From NCBI RefSeq assembly GCF_900292035.1, contig NZ_OMPO01000001.1:1619192-1683191 (forward strand): DNA of 64,000 bases. The letters are read 5' to 3'. This DNA is from Blastococcus sp. Marseille-P5729. Lineage in GTDB: Bacteria; Actinomycetota; Actinomycetes; Mycobacteriales; Antricoccaceae. A program made the position numbers and the translations under genes. The notes under the pieces are model-generated. The model had not been told where the DNA came from. It saw only the letters and a list, made by a program, of their open reading frames with translations, and did not search any database. This document shows, piece by piece, positions 35,491 through 47,300 of the stretch; the first letter of the stretch is position 1, and the number at the start of each line of letters is the position of its first letter.

Positions 35491-36069
35491 GTGGGATCGA
35501 ACGAGGCTGGGAACGAGGGTGAGACCGTCCCGGCGCGGACCATCGCCGAGGCACACGTCTACATGGACCTGCACCCGTGCGCGTGCGGCGCGACCGGTTT
35601 CGGACGCCGGCTGCACCTGCTCGACCGACGCCCCGGAATGCGCGCGCGCTACGACGGCTCCTGCACGTCGTGCGGCAGCACCCGGGAGTTCGAGTTCACC
35701 CTCCCCGCCGCAGAAGCCCTCTCGGGCCCCCACAGCCGCTTCGGCGCCGGTCAGCGCCCCTCCGCGATCATCGACGCCGGTCAATGGATGCTGGTCGCCG
35801 ATGCCCATGCCGAGGCCGTGTCCGCGGAACTGGGCGATCCTCGGCTGGCCCGTTCGCATCTCGAGACGAGCGCGGCGGCCACGGCCGAGGTGATGGCGTT
35901 CGTCGACGAGGACATCGATGCGGTGCCCAGACGGGCGTTGTGGACCTCGTCGGGCCTCCGGCAGTACGACGCAGAGCCCGGCCGCTTTGCGCGCGGCGCC
36001 CTTGAGGCCGTGCGCTCGGAGTACCGCGACATGGTCGCGGGACTGGACGCCATGATCGAGCCGCGTTGA
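35491..36069 (+). CDS. Zinc-ribbon-like protein of unknown function
   Basis: A 192-residue protein. Near residues 27-65 it has CACGATGF and then SCTSCGS, a CxC...CxxC pattern that could bind zinc and resembles a rubredoxin-type ribbon. The rest is helical (LETSAAATAEVMAFVDEDID, AVRSEYRDMVAGLDAM) with no known motif. Its stop overlaps the start of the SseB-like gene (TTGA). Proteins of this kind sit next to secreted-toxin genes in actinobacteria, so an adaptor or immunity role is possible, not shown. Confidence 0.6.
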   Translation: MGSNEAGNEGETVPARTIAEAHVYMDLHPCACGATGFGRRLHLLDRRPGMRARYDGSCTSCGSTREFEFTLPAAEALSGPHSRFGAGQRPSAIIDAGQWMLVADAHAEAVSAELGDPRLARSHLETSAAATAEVMAFVDEDIDAVPRRALWTSSGLRQYDAEPGRFARGALEAVRSEYRDMVAGLDAMIEPR

Positions 36070-37373
36070 GCCGACCAGGCCCGAACCAGACCGCCAGCGA
36101 GCTCGAGGAGGCACTCCAGCTCGCGATCGCTGCCGAGGATGACGCCGGCTGTCGCATTGCGCTTCGCCACCACCCCGTAATCGTGCCCGCGGAGCCGACC
36201 GCGCACGGCGAGCCGGGCTGGCCCACCGCGAAGCTCAGCTCCGGCACGGCGGTACTCGTCTACACCTCGACGACGTCGCTTCACGAGGCGACGGGCGGCT
36301 GGCCGCACCGGGTCGAGGAAGTGCTGATCACCCAGATCATGTGCGCGATCCCCGATCCGACCTGGTCGATCGTGATCAACGCAGCCCTGCCGGACCAGCT
36401 CGTGCTCCCGCCCAGCCAGCTCGCGCGAGTTGCCTGCTCATCGGTCGAGGACGACCTGCGCGGGGGAGCTCCGGCATTCATGCTCAAGCCGCTGACCCCC
36501 GTCGCGGCCGACGCACTCCTGCGCGAGCACGACCCCGCCGTGTCGGGCTATGTCTACCCATTCATCGACCTCGCGCCGGTCAGCAGCGCGTACGAGCTCG
36601 CTCAGGCGCTCGTCCCCGGCGACGAGGAGGCCTATCTCGACGAGACCGGCGCCGTCCATTACGTCGTGTGGACGGCGCACTTCCCATCGCTCTACCACCC
36701 CGCCGTCGGCGGGAATGATCTGCATACCCGCGCCGTCCTTGACGGACCGGTGCTCGATGACCCTCCCCTGCGCGGGAACGGCCTGTCTCCCTCGCGCGAC
36801 TTCCCGATCCGCGAGTACTGGGTCTCTCGCGCGGTGCTGCCGCATCGCGCGGCGCTCCTGCGCTACAGAGGACCCGACCACGTCGAGGTGCTCGGGTCCT
36901 ACGACGGGCTCGCCCGCACGTGGGCAGGATACGACGGCGCCTCCGCACCAACCATGCCCGCGCCAGCCGATCCGTTATCCCCTGTCCTGCTGCCGTACGC
37001 CGGAGCGGTCGTGACGGCGCCCGGTGGAGACCTCGTCGACGCAGTCGTCGGGTTCGGCGACGACGAGCAGCTGAGGGTCTGGACGCGCGACCGGATGCCC
37101 ACCGTCGAGGATCCGAGCAGCCTTTCCGCAACGGAGCCGGTCGTCGAGCACCTCCGGCGCGCGATCGACATCGACGGTCACCCCGCCGTCATCGTTGCCA
37201 GCGACGACGAACGGGTCCTCGTCGAGCTGGCCGTGCCCGACCGCCAGCTGGCCGATCAGCTTGGGTTCCCGCGGGTCGAGCGCGGCGTACGGCGCAAATG
37301 GGTGGACCGGTCGGCAGTGAGCGAGGTGATCGCGCTGCGCGACCAGGCCAGGTGGCCCGGCTCGGCGCGCTGA
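36066..37373 (+). CDS. SseB N-terminal domain protein
   Basis: A 435-residue protein starting at TTG 36066 inside the upstream stop. Residues 10-130 fit the SseB N-terminal domain (ELEEALQLAIAAEDDAGCRI, AVLVYTSTTSLHEAT, INAALPDQLVLPPSQL), which in actinobacteria is common near type VII loci. The second half (about 215-430) seems a separate alpha/beta domain that I do not recognise. It is probably an accessory protein of the giant effector's system. Confidence 0.65.
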   Translation: MSRPGPNQTASELEEALQLAIAAEDDAGCRIALRHHPVIVPAEPTAHGEPGWPTAKLSSGTAVLVYTSTTSLHEATGGWPHRVEEVLITQIMCAIPDPTWSIVINAALPDQLVLPPSQLARVACSSVEDDLRGGAPAFMLKPLTPVAADALLREHDPAVSGYVYPFIDLAPVSSAYELAQALVPGDEEAYLDETGAVHYVVWTAHFPSLYHPAVGGNDLHTRAVLDGPVLDDPPLRGNGLSPSRDFPIREYWVSRAVLPHRAALLRYRGPDHVEVLGSYDGLARTWAGYDGASAPTMPAPADPLSPVLLPYAGAVVTAPGGDLVDAVVGFGDDEQLRVWTRDRMPTVEDPSSLSATEPVVEHLRRAIDIDGHPAVIVASDDERVLVELAVPDRQLADQLGFPRVERGVRRKWVDRSAVSEVIALRDQARWPGSAR

Positions 37374-37380
37374 GAGAAAG

Positions 37381-37412
37381 CCGACATCCCGACATCCCGA
37401 CGGCCCGACGTC
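37381..37412. repeat. 8-bp tandem repeats CCGACATC
   Basis: Two perfect and two degenerate head-to-tail copies just after the SseB-like gene, at the start of the 182-bp gap before the next operon. Function unknown. Confidence 0.55.
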
Positions 37413-37555
37413 CCGGCGCCAGGTTCCGGCTGGCCCGCTTCCGTTTGCTGTCGTTACGACGCCGTTCTCCTCCCGTCAACCTTCGAGCCCTAGCGTTGAT
37501 GGGCAAACCTCGTTCGTTCGTCCGCCGTCCCCGCTGGATTCTGGAGGCAGTGCCG

Positions 37556-37981
37556 ATGTCCCGGCCGGACCCTGACGGTTCCCCACCCACCTCAGTCGAG
37601 TCTCTGCAAGCGGTCTCGAACCTGCTCCGCCAGAACGTCGCCGAGCTGGCGCGCAACGGGCCCACGCTCGCGCAGCGGGTTGGCGGCGTGAAGGCTGCTC
37701 ACACCTCGCCGGACCAGCTCGTCAGCGTGGAGGTCGACGCGATGGGCCGGCTGGCGGCCATCTCCTTCGACGCCGGTATCTACCGCAGGCCCGACGCGGG
37801 GGCGCTCGGCCGCGCCGTCATGGAGGCAGTGCGGCAGGCGCAGGCGTCGGCGGAGGCGCAGGTGGCCGACGTCTTCGGCGAGCTGGTGCCCCGGCAGATG
37901 ATCAAACCGCAGATGGCCGGTGATGCCGAAGCGGCGCAACGCGCGATGCACGAACACTATCTACCGAGGGAGCGGCCGTGA
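37556..37981 (+). CDS. YbaB/EbfC-like protein of the ESX locus
   Basis: A 141-residue protein. The core (VSVEVDAMGRLAAISFDAGI, then a long helix ALGRAVMEAVRQAQASAEAQV) matches YbaB/EbfC-like proteins often found beside WXG100 genes. It starts an operon with the WXG100 gene and giant gene: GGAGG lies 9 bases before ATG 37556, and its stop overlaps the next GTG. A TAGCGT -10-like hexamer at 37491-37496 may drive it. It may serve as a chaperone or partner rather than a nucleoid protein. Confidence 0.7.
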   Translation: MSRPDPDGSPPTSVESLQAVSNLLRQNVAELARNGPTLAQRVGGVKAAHTSPDQLVSVEVDAMGRLAAISFDAGIYRRPDAGALGRAVMEAVRQAQASAEAQVADVFGELVPRQMIKPQMAGDAEAAQRAMHEHYLPRERP

Positions 37982-38325
37982 GCGGAACCGGCGCGGGCAT
38001 CGACTACGAAGGCTTCGAGCAGGGCCGGGGGGAGTGGGAGGCAGCGGCCAGCTCCCTGCAGCAGGATGCCGCCTCCGCGCTAAGCAAGATCCAGGCGCTG
38101 TCGAACGAGGGAACGTGGGGCGGTGACGAGAAGGGCCAGGCCTTCGCCGGGAAGATGAGCTCGGACCCGGTCAGCACCTTGCACACGGAGGCCGACCGCA
38201 CCCCGCAGCAGCTGGTCGAGTATGCCGACACCCTGGCACAGATCCCGCAGCACACGCTGACCGGTGATCAGGAGCAATCGACGCTGATCGACGGTGCGGC
38301 GGACGCGTTCACGTTCGGCGAGTAG
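37978..38325 (+). CDS. WXG100-family protein
   Basis: A 115-residue helical hairpin with an intact motif (NEGTWGGDEKGQAF; W-G-G). GTG start overlaps the upstream TGA. Its position just before the giant gene parallels EsxE/EsxF next to cpnT in mycobacteria, so it may be needed for export of the giant protein. Confidence 0.75.
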   Translation: MSGTGAGIDYEGFEQGRGEWEAAASSLQQDAASALSKIQALSNEGTWGGDEKGQAFAGKMSSDPVSTLHTEADRTPQQLVEYADTLAQIPQHTLTGDQEQSTLIDGAADAFTFGE

Positions 38326-38337
38326 CCCTAGCCCGCA

Positions 38338-41300
38338 ATGGCTGGTCCCGGAGACGGCGATGTCAAGCCGTTCTATCTGTTCGACGAAGCGCGGCAGGAG
38401 ATTCTGGGGGTCCCTCTCGACTTCGTCTCGCTGATCGTCTCCTTCGAGCGATGGCCCGATGGCAGCGAGAGCGCGGTCAAGGAGCTCGGGGAAGCCTACG
38501 AGCAGCTCGGCGAAGCCTTCTCGGTGGGTGCCGAAGAGCTGGCCGCGGCCGCGGCGGTCATGCTCGACTCCTGGTCCGGGCCATCGGCTGAGCTGTTCGC
38601 CGAGATCGCCAACGCCTTGCTCTCCGGGAGCGAGCCCGGTGCCGGTCTGCACGCGATCATCCAACAGGCGTCTGGAACCGCGCAGGCCACCTACGAGTTC
38701 GCCTTCGAGCTCGAGGTCGCCAAGCACTCGATCAACATCGCGTTCTGGATGGCGGTGGCGCAGATAATCGTCTCCGTCACCGTCAGCCTGGCGACCGCGT
38801 GGATACCGGGTGTCAACGCGGTCACCGCCGCGGTCTCCGTCTCTGGCGTGGGAGCGGCCCGCGCGATGTTCGCCAGCATGGTCAAGGTTGCCTTCACGCG
38901 CCTTCTGGCCGCGGCCCGAAGGCGCGTGATCGCAGTGTTCGCCGCCCCGCGAGCACTCGCCGGCCAGCTGAGCCGGTTGCCGTCCGCTGTTCCGGCACTG
39001 CTTCGGCAGCTCCCCGAGGCGGCGCAGGTCATGCGCCCCTCCGTGGTCAGGATGGTCAGGGAGGGCGCCCCCAAGGTCGTCAGGGTCGGGCTGCGGGAGG
39101 GCTCTCAGGAAGTATTCGAGTACCTGATCGTCGAGGTCCCGGCGGTCCTCCTCGCCGGCGGCGATCTGGACGATGTCCTCGACCTGCGACATGGCCTGGT
39201 CGACAACTTCATGGGCGGATTCCTCGGGGGCAACATCGGATTCGCTGGGACGTCCCTACCCGGCCTGGGGCCGCTGCTCGAGGGGGCCTTCCGGAGAGAC
39301 GGCTTTGCCGGGTGGATGTCTCGGGTTCTCTACAACGGCGCGGTCAACTACACCACTATCGGCACCCACCAGCTGCTCGACTCCCTGATCCGTGGCGACG
39401 GGATCGACCTGTCCGGCTTCGGCAGCTTCGATGACGCCACCATCATCTTGTTGAACTCCGGCATACGGGGTAACAGCTTCGACCCGGCCACACCGGAGTT
39501 CTACATCGACGGACCGCGTCGGATTGGCGATCTGCTCGACTACGCTCGAACCGACCGCGCCGAGAAGCTGCAGACGGCCAGGCAGCCGCTCGGATCGCCC
39601 CCGAGCACGGCATCGGCCGACGGTGCGCCGTCGGGGACGCCCGCCGTACCCGACGTCGGTTCGTCCAGGGACGACGCCCCGGGTCCCGGTACGAGCGGAG
39701 GGCCGGCGAGCGGCCCGGCCGGCTCCTCCGGCCGGAGTGGCGGCCCACAGACCGGCGGCCCATCGGCCGGCGGCCCCTCAGCCCGAGTCCCAGGCCCGAC
39801 GACTCCGTCGCTCAGCCCCGGCGACGCCGGGCACCAGCCGGCCGAACAGACCGACCCCACCTCGCCTGCCGCTGCGGAACCGGCCCCTCAGCTGCCGGAT
39901 GACCTCCCACGCGAGTCCGCCCATTCCGAGCCAGGTCCGCCGCCCGACGGACCACCATCGCGAGACGTCCCCGCGATCCCGGCACACATCGAGCCGGCCG
40001 ACGCCAGCCCGTCCCCGGCGAACCCGACACAGGCCGAGCCCGCTGACACCACCGACCCACCAGCTGGATCGACGCCCGACGAGCCCGCCGGCTCGGCACC
40101 CGGACCTGCCGCACCTGCCGGTCACTCCGGAGCCGGCGAGTTCATCGGCGCGGCCGAGCACGCTCCGGCCCTTGCCAGCCCTGAGCCACCAGCCGTGCCT
40201 GCCGCAGGGGACACGGCCGCAGGGGACACGGCCACAGCAGACGAGGCACCACCAGCTCGCGAAGCGTCATTCGATGCCGCCGCCACGAACGAGGCGCCAT
40301 CATTCGACGAGGCTGCGCCGGACGGCGAGACGGGTCGATCTCGCGACGATGCACTCGTGGGCGACCCGGGAGCCGGGGACACAGACCGCTCCGAGAGCAT
40401 CGAGGCCCGTCATGATGCCGCCCCCGGCGAGTTCCAAGAGACGGGCGGAGCGCATCAACCCACGTCGGGCGACGAGGCCCCGACGACCTACGAGCGCGTC
40501 GAGGGGCACCAGTCCAGCCCCGACGGCCAGGACCTCGCGGTCGTCCCCGCGCCGCTCGCCGTCGGCAACGACACCGGGGCGGTCACTCCGGTCGAAGCGG
40601 CCCGGCGAGCAGAACAGGCCGCCGCGATCCTGCGCTCCCGCAACGACGTCACGGCCACCACCAAGCACGTGCGCGATTTCCTCCGTCGGGATGGCCGCAC
40701 CGTGGAGCTCGATGGCCGGCCGCTCACCGACGAGTTGATGCTTCAGGTCAAGGAGAGCTTGTTCGGTCTGCACGACGCCGACACATCGAAGGACATCGAT
40801 CCGTGGGTGGCCGACGCATGGCTGCGCATCGCCGACGGCGCGATCACCGAGTCGGACCTGATGCTCCTACAGCACCAGACCAGAGTCCTGACGGCCATGG
40901 AGAGCGGGCTCACCGATCCGACGAACCTGCACGAGGCCGCCGACGAGGACTACCCCTGGGCCCTTGAAGCGGATGAGACGTCGCTCGATCGGCTGTACGA
41001 GTTCACCGACGATCAGGCCAGTCCACCGGAGGCGAAGGGGATCAATGATGGCCGTGCTGCTGAGCTATCGGATGAAAACGGAGACGTCGACCACGGTGAC
41101 CTACCGGTTCGGACACCCGAGCATGACCGGCGTGGTGGCGATCGACAAGCAGACCCACCGAGCGTCGGTCGCCCCCGGGAGCAACCCGAGGCAGGCATTT
41201 CGAACGGTCGGCCACATCCTGCTGAGCATGGACAACGACCAGACGGAGCAGTTCCCGGACACGGGGACGATCTGGGCCTGACGCCGCGCCGCCAAGCGGA

Positions 41301-44300
41301 CGGCGATGCCGGCTCGGTCGAGATCAGCTCCGGAGCCACCCAACTGCGTCTTCCCCTGCTTAATCCCTCGCAGGAAGCGCGTTTTCTCGAGGCGTCTGTG
41401 GCGGCCAAGCTGCTCCCCGACGACCCGGCAGCCGCCGGTGCGCTGTACCTGCAGGTCAAGAAGCTCGAGGTCATGCACCAGCGCAACTACGTCTCGTTGC
41501 CACTCAAGCCCGACGGCAGCAGCTTCACCCTCGACGACGCCACCGCACTGCTCGAGTACCTGGGCACGACCGTGCATCGCCTGCCGGATGCTGACGGCAC
41601 TGCCCAGCGACGATTCGATGCGCATCCGCAGCTGGTGGAGGCGCTGTTACGGCTCGTCACCGGCAACACCTTCCACCATCGAACCTTCACCAACGACGTG
41701 AACTTCCTGCGCCACGAGCTCCTCGAGATGTCGCTGGTCGAGCAGGGCACGAGCTATCAGGCGGCCCACGCCGAGACGACCCAGACCTACCCGGTCGACC
41801 TCAGTACGTTCCCCGCCGGGACGCCGCTCACCGACGCGCTGTACGAGAGCCTGAGCGTCGAGGCGTTGTTGACCGCACACATGCCCGCCAACCCCATCGG
41901 CGCGCTCCGGGACCTCACCTGGGTCCGCAACGAGGGCACCAGGTACGACTACGAGCTGCGCTACCCGAAAGCCCGTCACGCCGTCCAGGTGGCCAGCACC
42001 TCGCGGAAGCTGCAACAGCGCGGCAACGCCCTGGCCCGCGGTGTGGAATTGCTCGGATTCGACGCCCTGCAGACGATGTGGCGGCAGTCCGGCAATGCCA
42101 AGGTGTTGTGGGATCACCTCCGCGCCACCTCGCCCTTCCCGATCGATGACTCGATCGCGCAGCGACCGGACGATCTGGACCAGTTACAGCAGCGAGTGCA
42201 GGACGCCTTCCTGGACCTCGAAGCACTTCGCACGACCCTCGAGCTGACCCCGGCCGAGCTCACCAAGCTGGTCGACAGCGCGACGCGGGCCCTCGGCACG
42301 GCTCGCGATCGCGGCTACGAGCAGGTCTACGTCGAGATGCACGGCAGACCGCCGGAGCCGGGCTACCAGATGGAGCCGAACGCGCGGGACTGGAACGGCG
42401 TCACCCCCGCGACCAGCGGGTGGCAGTCGGTGCAGCAGTACATCACCGGGCTGCTCGGCTCGTTCGTCCCTGCACTACAGCGGGTGTACGACGCCGCCTG
42501 GGTGCATTTCGACGGCGTACGCGGCCGGACCTTCCTCGACGTGAAGTCCGGTTATCAGTACATCGCGCCCGGGGAGGACCTGGACCTATCGGTCAGCAGC
42601 TCCTTGAAGAAGGAGCTGGAGGTGCTGGCCGAGCACCTCCACGCCTACGACCTCAGCGCCGGCATGCCCAACCTGGTCTGGATCAACGAGAGTCCCCTCA
42701 CGAGCAAGAACGGCGATCCACGCTACACCCTTCGGGCGTCGGTCGAGCGCGCCCTGTCAGCACTGCAGGAAGCCGGCCAGTCGACGACCGGCCCAACGAC
42801 GCGCGTGGTCGCCTTCCGCCTGAACCCCGACACCGAGGTCGACTCGCTGTCGGCGACCGTGGTCGTGCTGGTCCAGGGGGTGGAGGTCGAGGTCGAGTAT
42901 CGTCTCCGCTCGATAGAGCAGGACGCCGTAGCCGCGCTCGCGCCACAGCTCGAGGCGGCTCAGCAGCAGCGCGCAGATTACGAGAGCCGCGCCCGAGAGG
43001 ACGTCGCTCGGCTGACCCGCGACGGCGTGATCCACGCCGGGGCGCACAGCGGCCGCATCGATGGGGCAGCGGACCCGGTCCTGGCGAGGCTCGGTGAACG
43101 GACCGAGGCGCTGACCGGCTCGACCCGGCTGCGCCGCGGGGCCGACGGGAGCTACTACTCCCACCTCACCCCGAGCGGCAACCCCGTCTCATGGTCGGTC
43201 GAGGCGAGCACCGACGGTTCCGCCGGCGTGCACCGGGCCGCCGACCCCGAGCCGGGCACGGCTCCGTACGTCGTCACGCTCCCTGCAGATGCCTCGCCCG
43301 ACCTGCTGGCGACGCTGATCGAGGACCTGAACGTCCGGGTGGACTCCGAGACCGAACCCCGGCCTCGGAGTCGCGGCCAGGTACCCGCGACCTTCGCCTC
43401 CCGCCTCACGCACCACGCCCAGACCTACCCGGAGCTGCGCTCGCTCTGGGAGAGCGGCAGATCCGCGACCCTGGCGGCGGCCCGGCAGCAACTGTCCCGC
43501 TGGGCGGAGCGGGAGATCGGACCGTTCGAGACCTATCTGGACGGGCCGGCGTCCGGCCAGCCGCGCTCGATCGTGCTCGATCCGGGCGATTCGCTTCGGG
43601 CCACCATCACCACGGCGGCGGGAACCGAGCTGCAGTTCCAGGTTCGCGGCGGCTCGACGGCCACGGTGATGCACGACGGTGACGCCCACACCCTTCAGCC
43701 GCAGGCCGTGTTCGACCTGCCCGGGGCGGACCCACGTCCAGGCGAGGTCTACGAGGTCGTGCTGCCCTTCACCCTCGACCCGGCGCAGGTCGAGGCGACC
43801 CTGGTGGCCGCGATCGTCGCGCTGAGCGACACCGTCGACGGCAATCCGCACACCGAGCCGCTGCTGCATTCGCCGTACGACGAGATCACCGCCCCGCCAG
43901 GCAGCGGGCCGCCGACCGAGGTGGCGCCTGACCGGCCGTGGGCCTGGCTGTGGACCCACGGGACGACCAGTGACCGCGCGGCTCTCGCGCAGCTGCGCGT
44001 GCTCGAGGCCCGTCGTGACGAGGCGATCGCGCAGGCCTCCCGCGAGGGACGCGACTACGGCTCGCGGATGGACGAATACGCCATCGACGCGGATCTGCAT
44101 CGCTTCCAGCAGGCGCGTGGCATCAGCGAGCGGGCGGGGACGACGCTGCCCGGCGACATCTTCCGAGACGGCGCATTCGCCGCTGCGGTGGACTCGACGG
44201 AGCAGACCGTCCACCTGGACACGAGCGAGTTCCTGCAGCGGGACTACGCCCAGCGCTCTGAGCTGCATCGCGACGAGCTCGCGCGGCACGGCCTGCCGCC

Positions 44301-47300
44301 GTTCGACGTCCGTGACATCGGGCCGTTCGGGAGCCCCACCACCGACCAGCTGCGAGCGGCAGCCTGGGCGTTCGACGACGCGACCGTCCTGGCCGCCCCG
44401 GCCGAGCTGCGAGTGAAGGCGCAGAGCGGCAAGAAGGCGATCCGGACCGCGTTCCTGCGCGAGGCAGACGCCTGGCAGGCAGACATCGATCGCCGGGTCG
44501 CCGACGGGCAGGACCGAGCGACGGCCGCACGCGAGGTGTTCGTCCGGCGTCTTGCCAGCTCGCCGAGCGCACCGGTCAACGAGTACGCGCGATCACTCGT
44601 GACCATGCTGCACCTCAACCGGTGGCTGGCTCAGGTCGCCACCGCCTACTCCCGGTACGGCATCTCGTTGCCCGAGGGCATCCAGTTCAGCATCGAGAGC
44701 ATCACCCCGGGCGAGGGCCGTGGACCGCGCTTCGAGGTGCGCTTCTCCGGTCTCGAGTTCGGCATCACCTTCGAGGCGATGGCGCTGCATCCCGCCGACC
44801 AGCAGACCCTCCGCACATGGGACGCCTACCTCGGCGGATTCCTGATCGAGCTGAAGGCCGGGGCCTACACGGCCCACCCGCGTCAGGAGGGCGGCCAGAT
44901 CCTCACTTCCCTGCTTCTGGGGATGCACGATGCGGGGACGATCAAGATCGCCAAGGTGTTCGCCGTCCACACGCCCGGCGCCGACATGAAGATGTCGGAC
45001 CAGCTCACGAAGGCGATTCGCGAACATCTGCGCCACTTCCCCGGGAGCGTCGATCCCGCTCTCCGGCCGGCGCCGAACCAGTACGCCGGGACGTTCGCCC
45101 GGCGTCTTGCCGCGCAGCACCAGCCGGATGGGCCGCGCGACGAGGACTCCCACGGCGTCCTGGGCGAGAAGCTGAGCGAGCGCGACCCGGACGGCGAGCT
45201 GGCGATCGAGCGCCGGCTACGGGCAGCAGGCACCCCGATCACCGAGCTGAGCACATTGCGCCCAGGTCGCGAATACCACCACCGCACTCCCCACGGCCGG
45301 TCGGTCGTATGGCAGGTCGCGGTCGAGCCGACGTCGACTCCCGACCGGCCGTCGGGGTCCGCGCTACGGGTAGAACGGCTGCGCGACGGGCCTGATGTAT
45401 CGGTCTTCCGGGTGCATGCCGCTGCGCAGGTGAGCACTGACCAGCTGGTGACCGCGATCCAGGCCATGAACGCCCAGGTGGACCAGGTGACCGGCGCCGC
45501 CTCACCGGTCGCCGAGTCCCGGTTCCACAGCAGTCCCCTCAGCGCCCTGTGGAACAGGCTGCGCGCCTGGCTGGGTCTGGAGTCCACGCGCGAGCGGATC
45601 GAGCGGGTGATGGCAGAGCAGCTGGTGCTCGAGGGCGAGCCTGCTCGCACCTCAACGCTGCCCCTGCTCGCCGCAGCGACCGGCCTGACCGATCTGCGAC
45701 CGGTTGCGCCCGGGGAGTACCGCGCGACGACCGCGACCGGGCAGGAGGTCGCCGTCCGCATCGTCGTCGGCCAGACCGACTACGCGAGCCCGTCCGAGCG
45801 CTACCGCAGCCCAGCCGAGTACCGCCAGCTGCATCCACGCTCCGACGGCACGCCCCTCTGGGAGGTCACGATCTCGCACGGGCTCCCGCTGGACTCCCTC
45901 GGAGAGGCCATCGCGCACGAACTCGCCGAGATCGGCGCGTACTACATCGGGCACGGCACCGTCGACTACCTCGCTCGCGACGCGCCACCGGTGGACTTCC
46001 TGTCACCTCAGGACCTCTCCCGGCACGACCTCGGGCGTCTCGGCCAGCTCAAGTACCTCTCGCTGATCGCCAACCCCAAGCAGGGCCACGGATTCTTCGC
46101 GCGCCGGCGCGCCCGGCAGGAGCTGGCGAAGCTGATCACCTACCTCGGTTTCGACGGCAGCGTCTATCTCGACCCCGACAGCCGGACGATGACCCGGGCG
46201 CAGGCGATCCAGGCCGCGAACCGCGCGGACGTCCACGCCGTCGCGGGCACCGCCGCAGAGGAGCAGCAATTCGCCAAGCGGCTCGCTGGGGTGCCCCCGG
46301 AGCTGGTTCCGGTGATTCTCGACAGCGCGCTGCACACCGCGCTCGCGCCGTCCGCTGCTGGCCACCCGGACCGGCGGCGCGTCGCGATCCGGCCGGTGCT
46401 CACCCAGACCGTCGCGTGGGGGGTGAGCACGGCGCTGCTGATGGTGGCTACGGGGCCGGTGGCTCCCGCGTTGCTGGCCTTCTCCGCCGGCGTCCGGCTG
46501 CTGACCGCCGGCATCCAGACCGAGGCCGAGTACCGGTTCGCGCGGGAGAACGCGCGGCTGGAGACCACGCAGCGCGCGCTCAGCGCCTTTCGCGGCGTCA
46601 CCGACCAACGCGCCGCCGACCTGCTTGCCAGGGACGCGGGTGAGATCCTGACCGGCCGGGCGCGCAGCGGCCGCTCTCAGCTCACCTCCGACATCCAGCA
46701 GCTGCTGCTCGACGACGCTCAGACGCCCCTGGACTCCGAGGGCCGGGTCGCCAGCAGGCCTTTCTTCTTCCTGCGGTACGCGAGCACCGGCCTGGCGGTC
46801 CTATCACTGCCGGTCCTCGGCCTCACCGCGCTCGATCTCGCCGGGGTCAGCTCAATGCTGGGCCCCGCCGCGCTGAGCCACTTGGGGCTGCCCACGGCGA
46901 TCGGCGGCCTGCTCGCCTCCAAGACGGTCATCGATGGGTTGCGCGGCCTGGCGAACTCCGAAGCCGAGCTTCGGCTGGCGCAGCGCACCGATGACGCCAA
47001 GCAGGAGGTGCGCGAGAGCTACCGGAGCTCGCTCAGCCGAGATCGGGGCAACGCGATCGTCGAAGTCACCCGGGAGGCCGCGCGCCGACACCGCGCGGCG
47101 GCGGAGAAGTGGGCGTTCGAGGTCCTGCGCCACCGGGACTGGTCCCAGCATCGAACCGGCCCCGCGCCCGCCGTGGGTCCCGAGCCGGAGCTGGGTGCCT
47201 ACCTCGAGCAGGTACTGGGCGAGCGGACCAGTGAGCGGATCCTCATCAGCGCATCGCTCGCCGAGCTCCGCCGGCTGACCGAGCGGGCGGAGGCCTCGCA

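Noticed and set aside
36975-37181. Minus-strand frames opposite the SseB-like gene as immunity genes
   Set aside because: Short shadows without ribosome-binding sites; the plus-strand frame is continuous and motif-supported.
38080-39192. 370-codon minus-strand frame over the WXG100 gene and giant gene start
   Set aside because: Its composition is that of a reverse-frame shadow; both plus-strand genes are supported by motifs and junctions.
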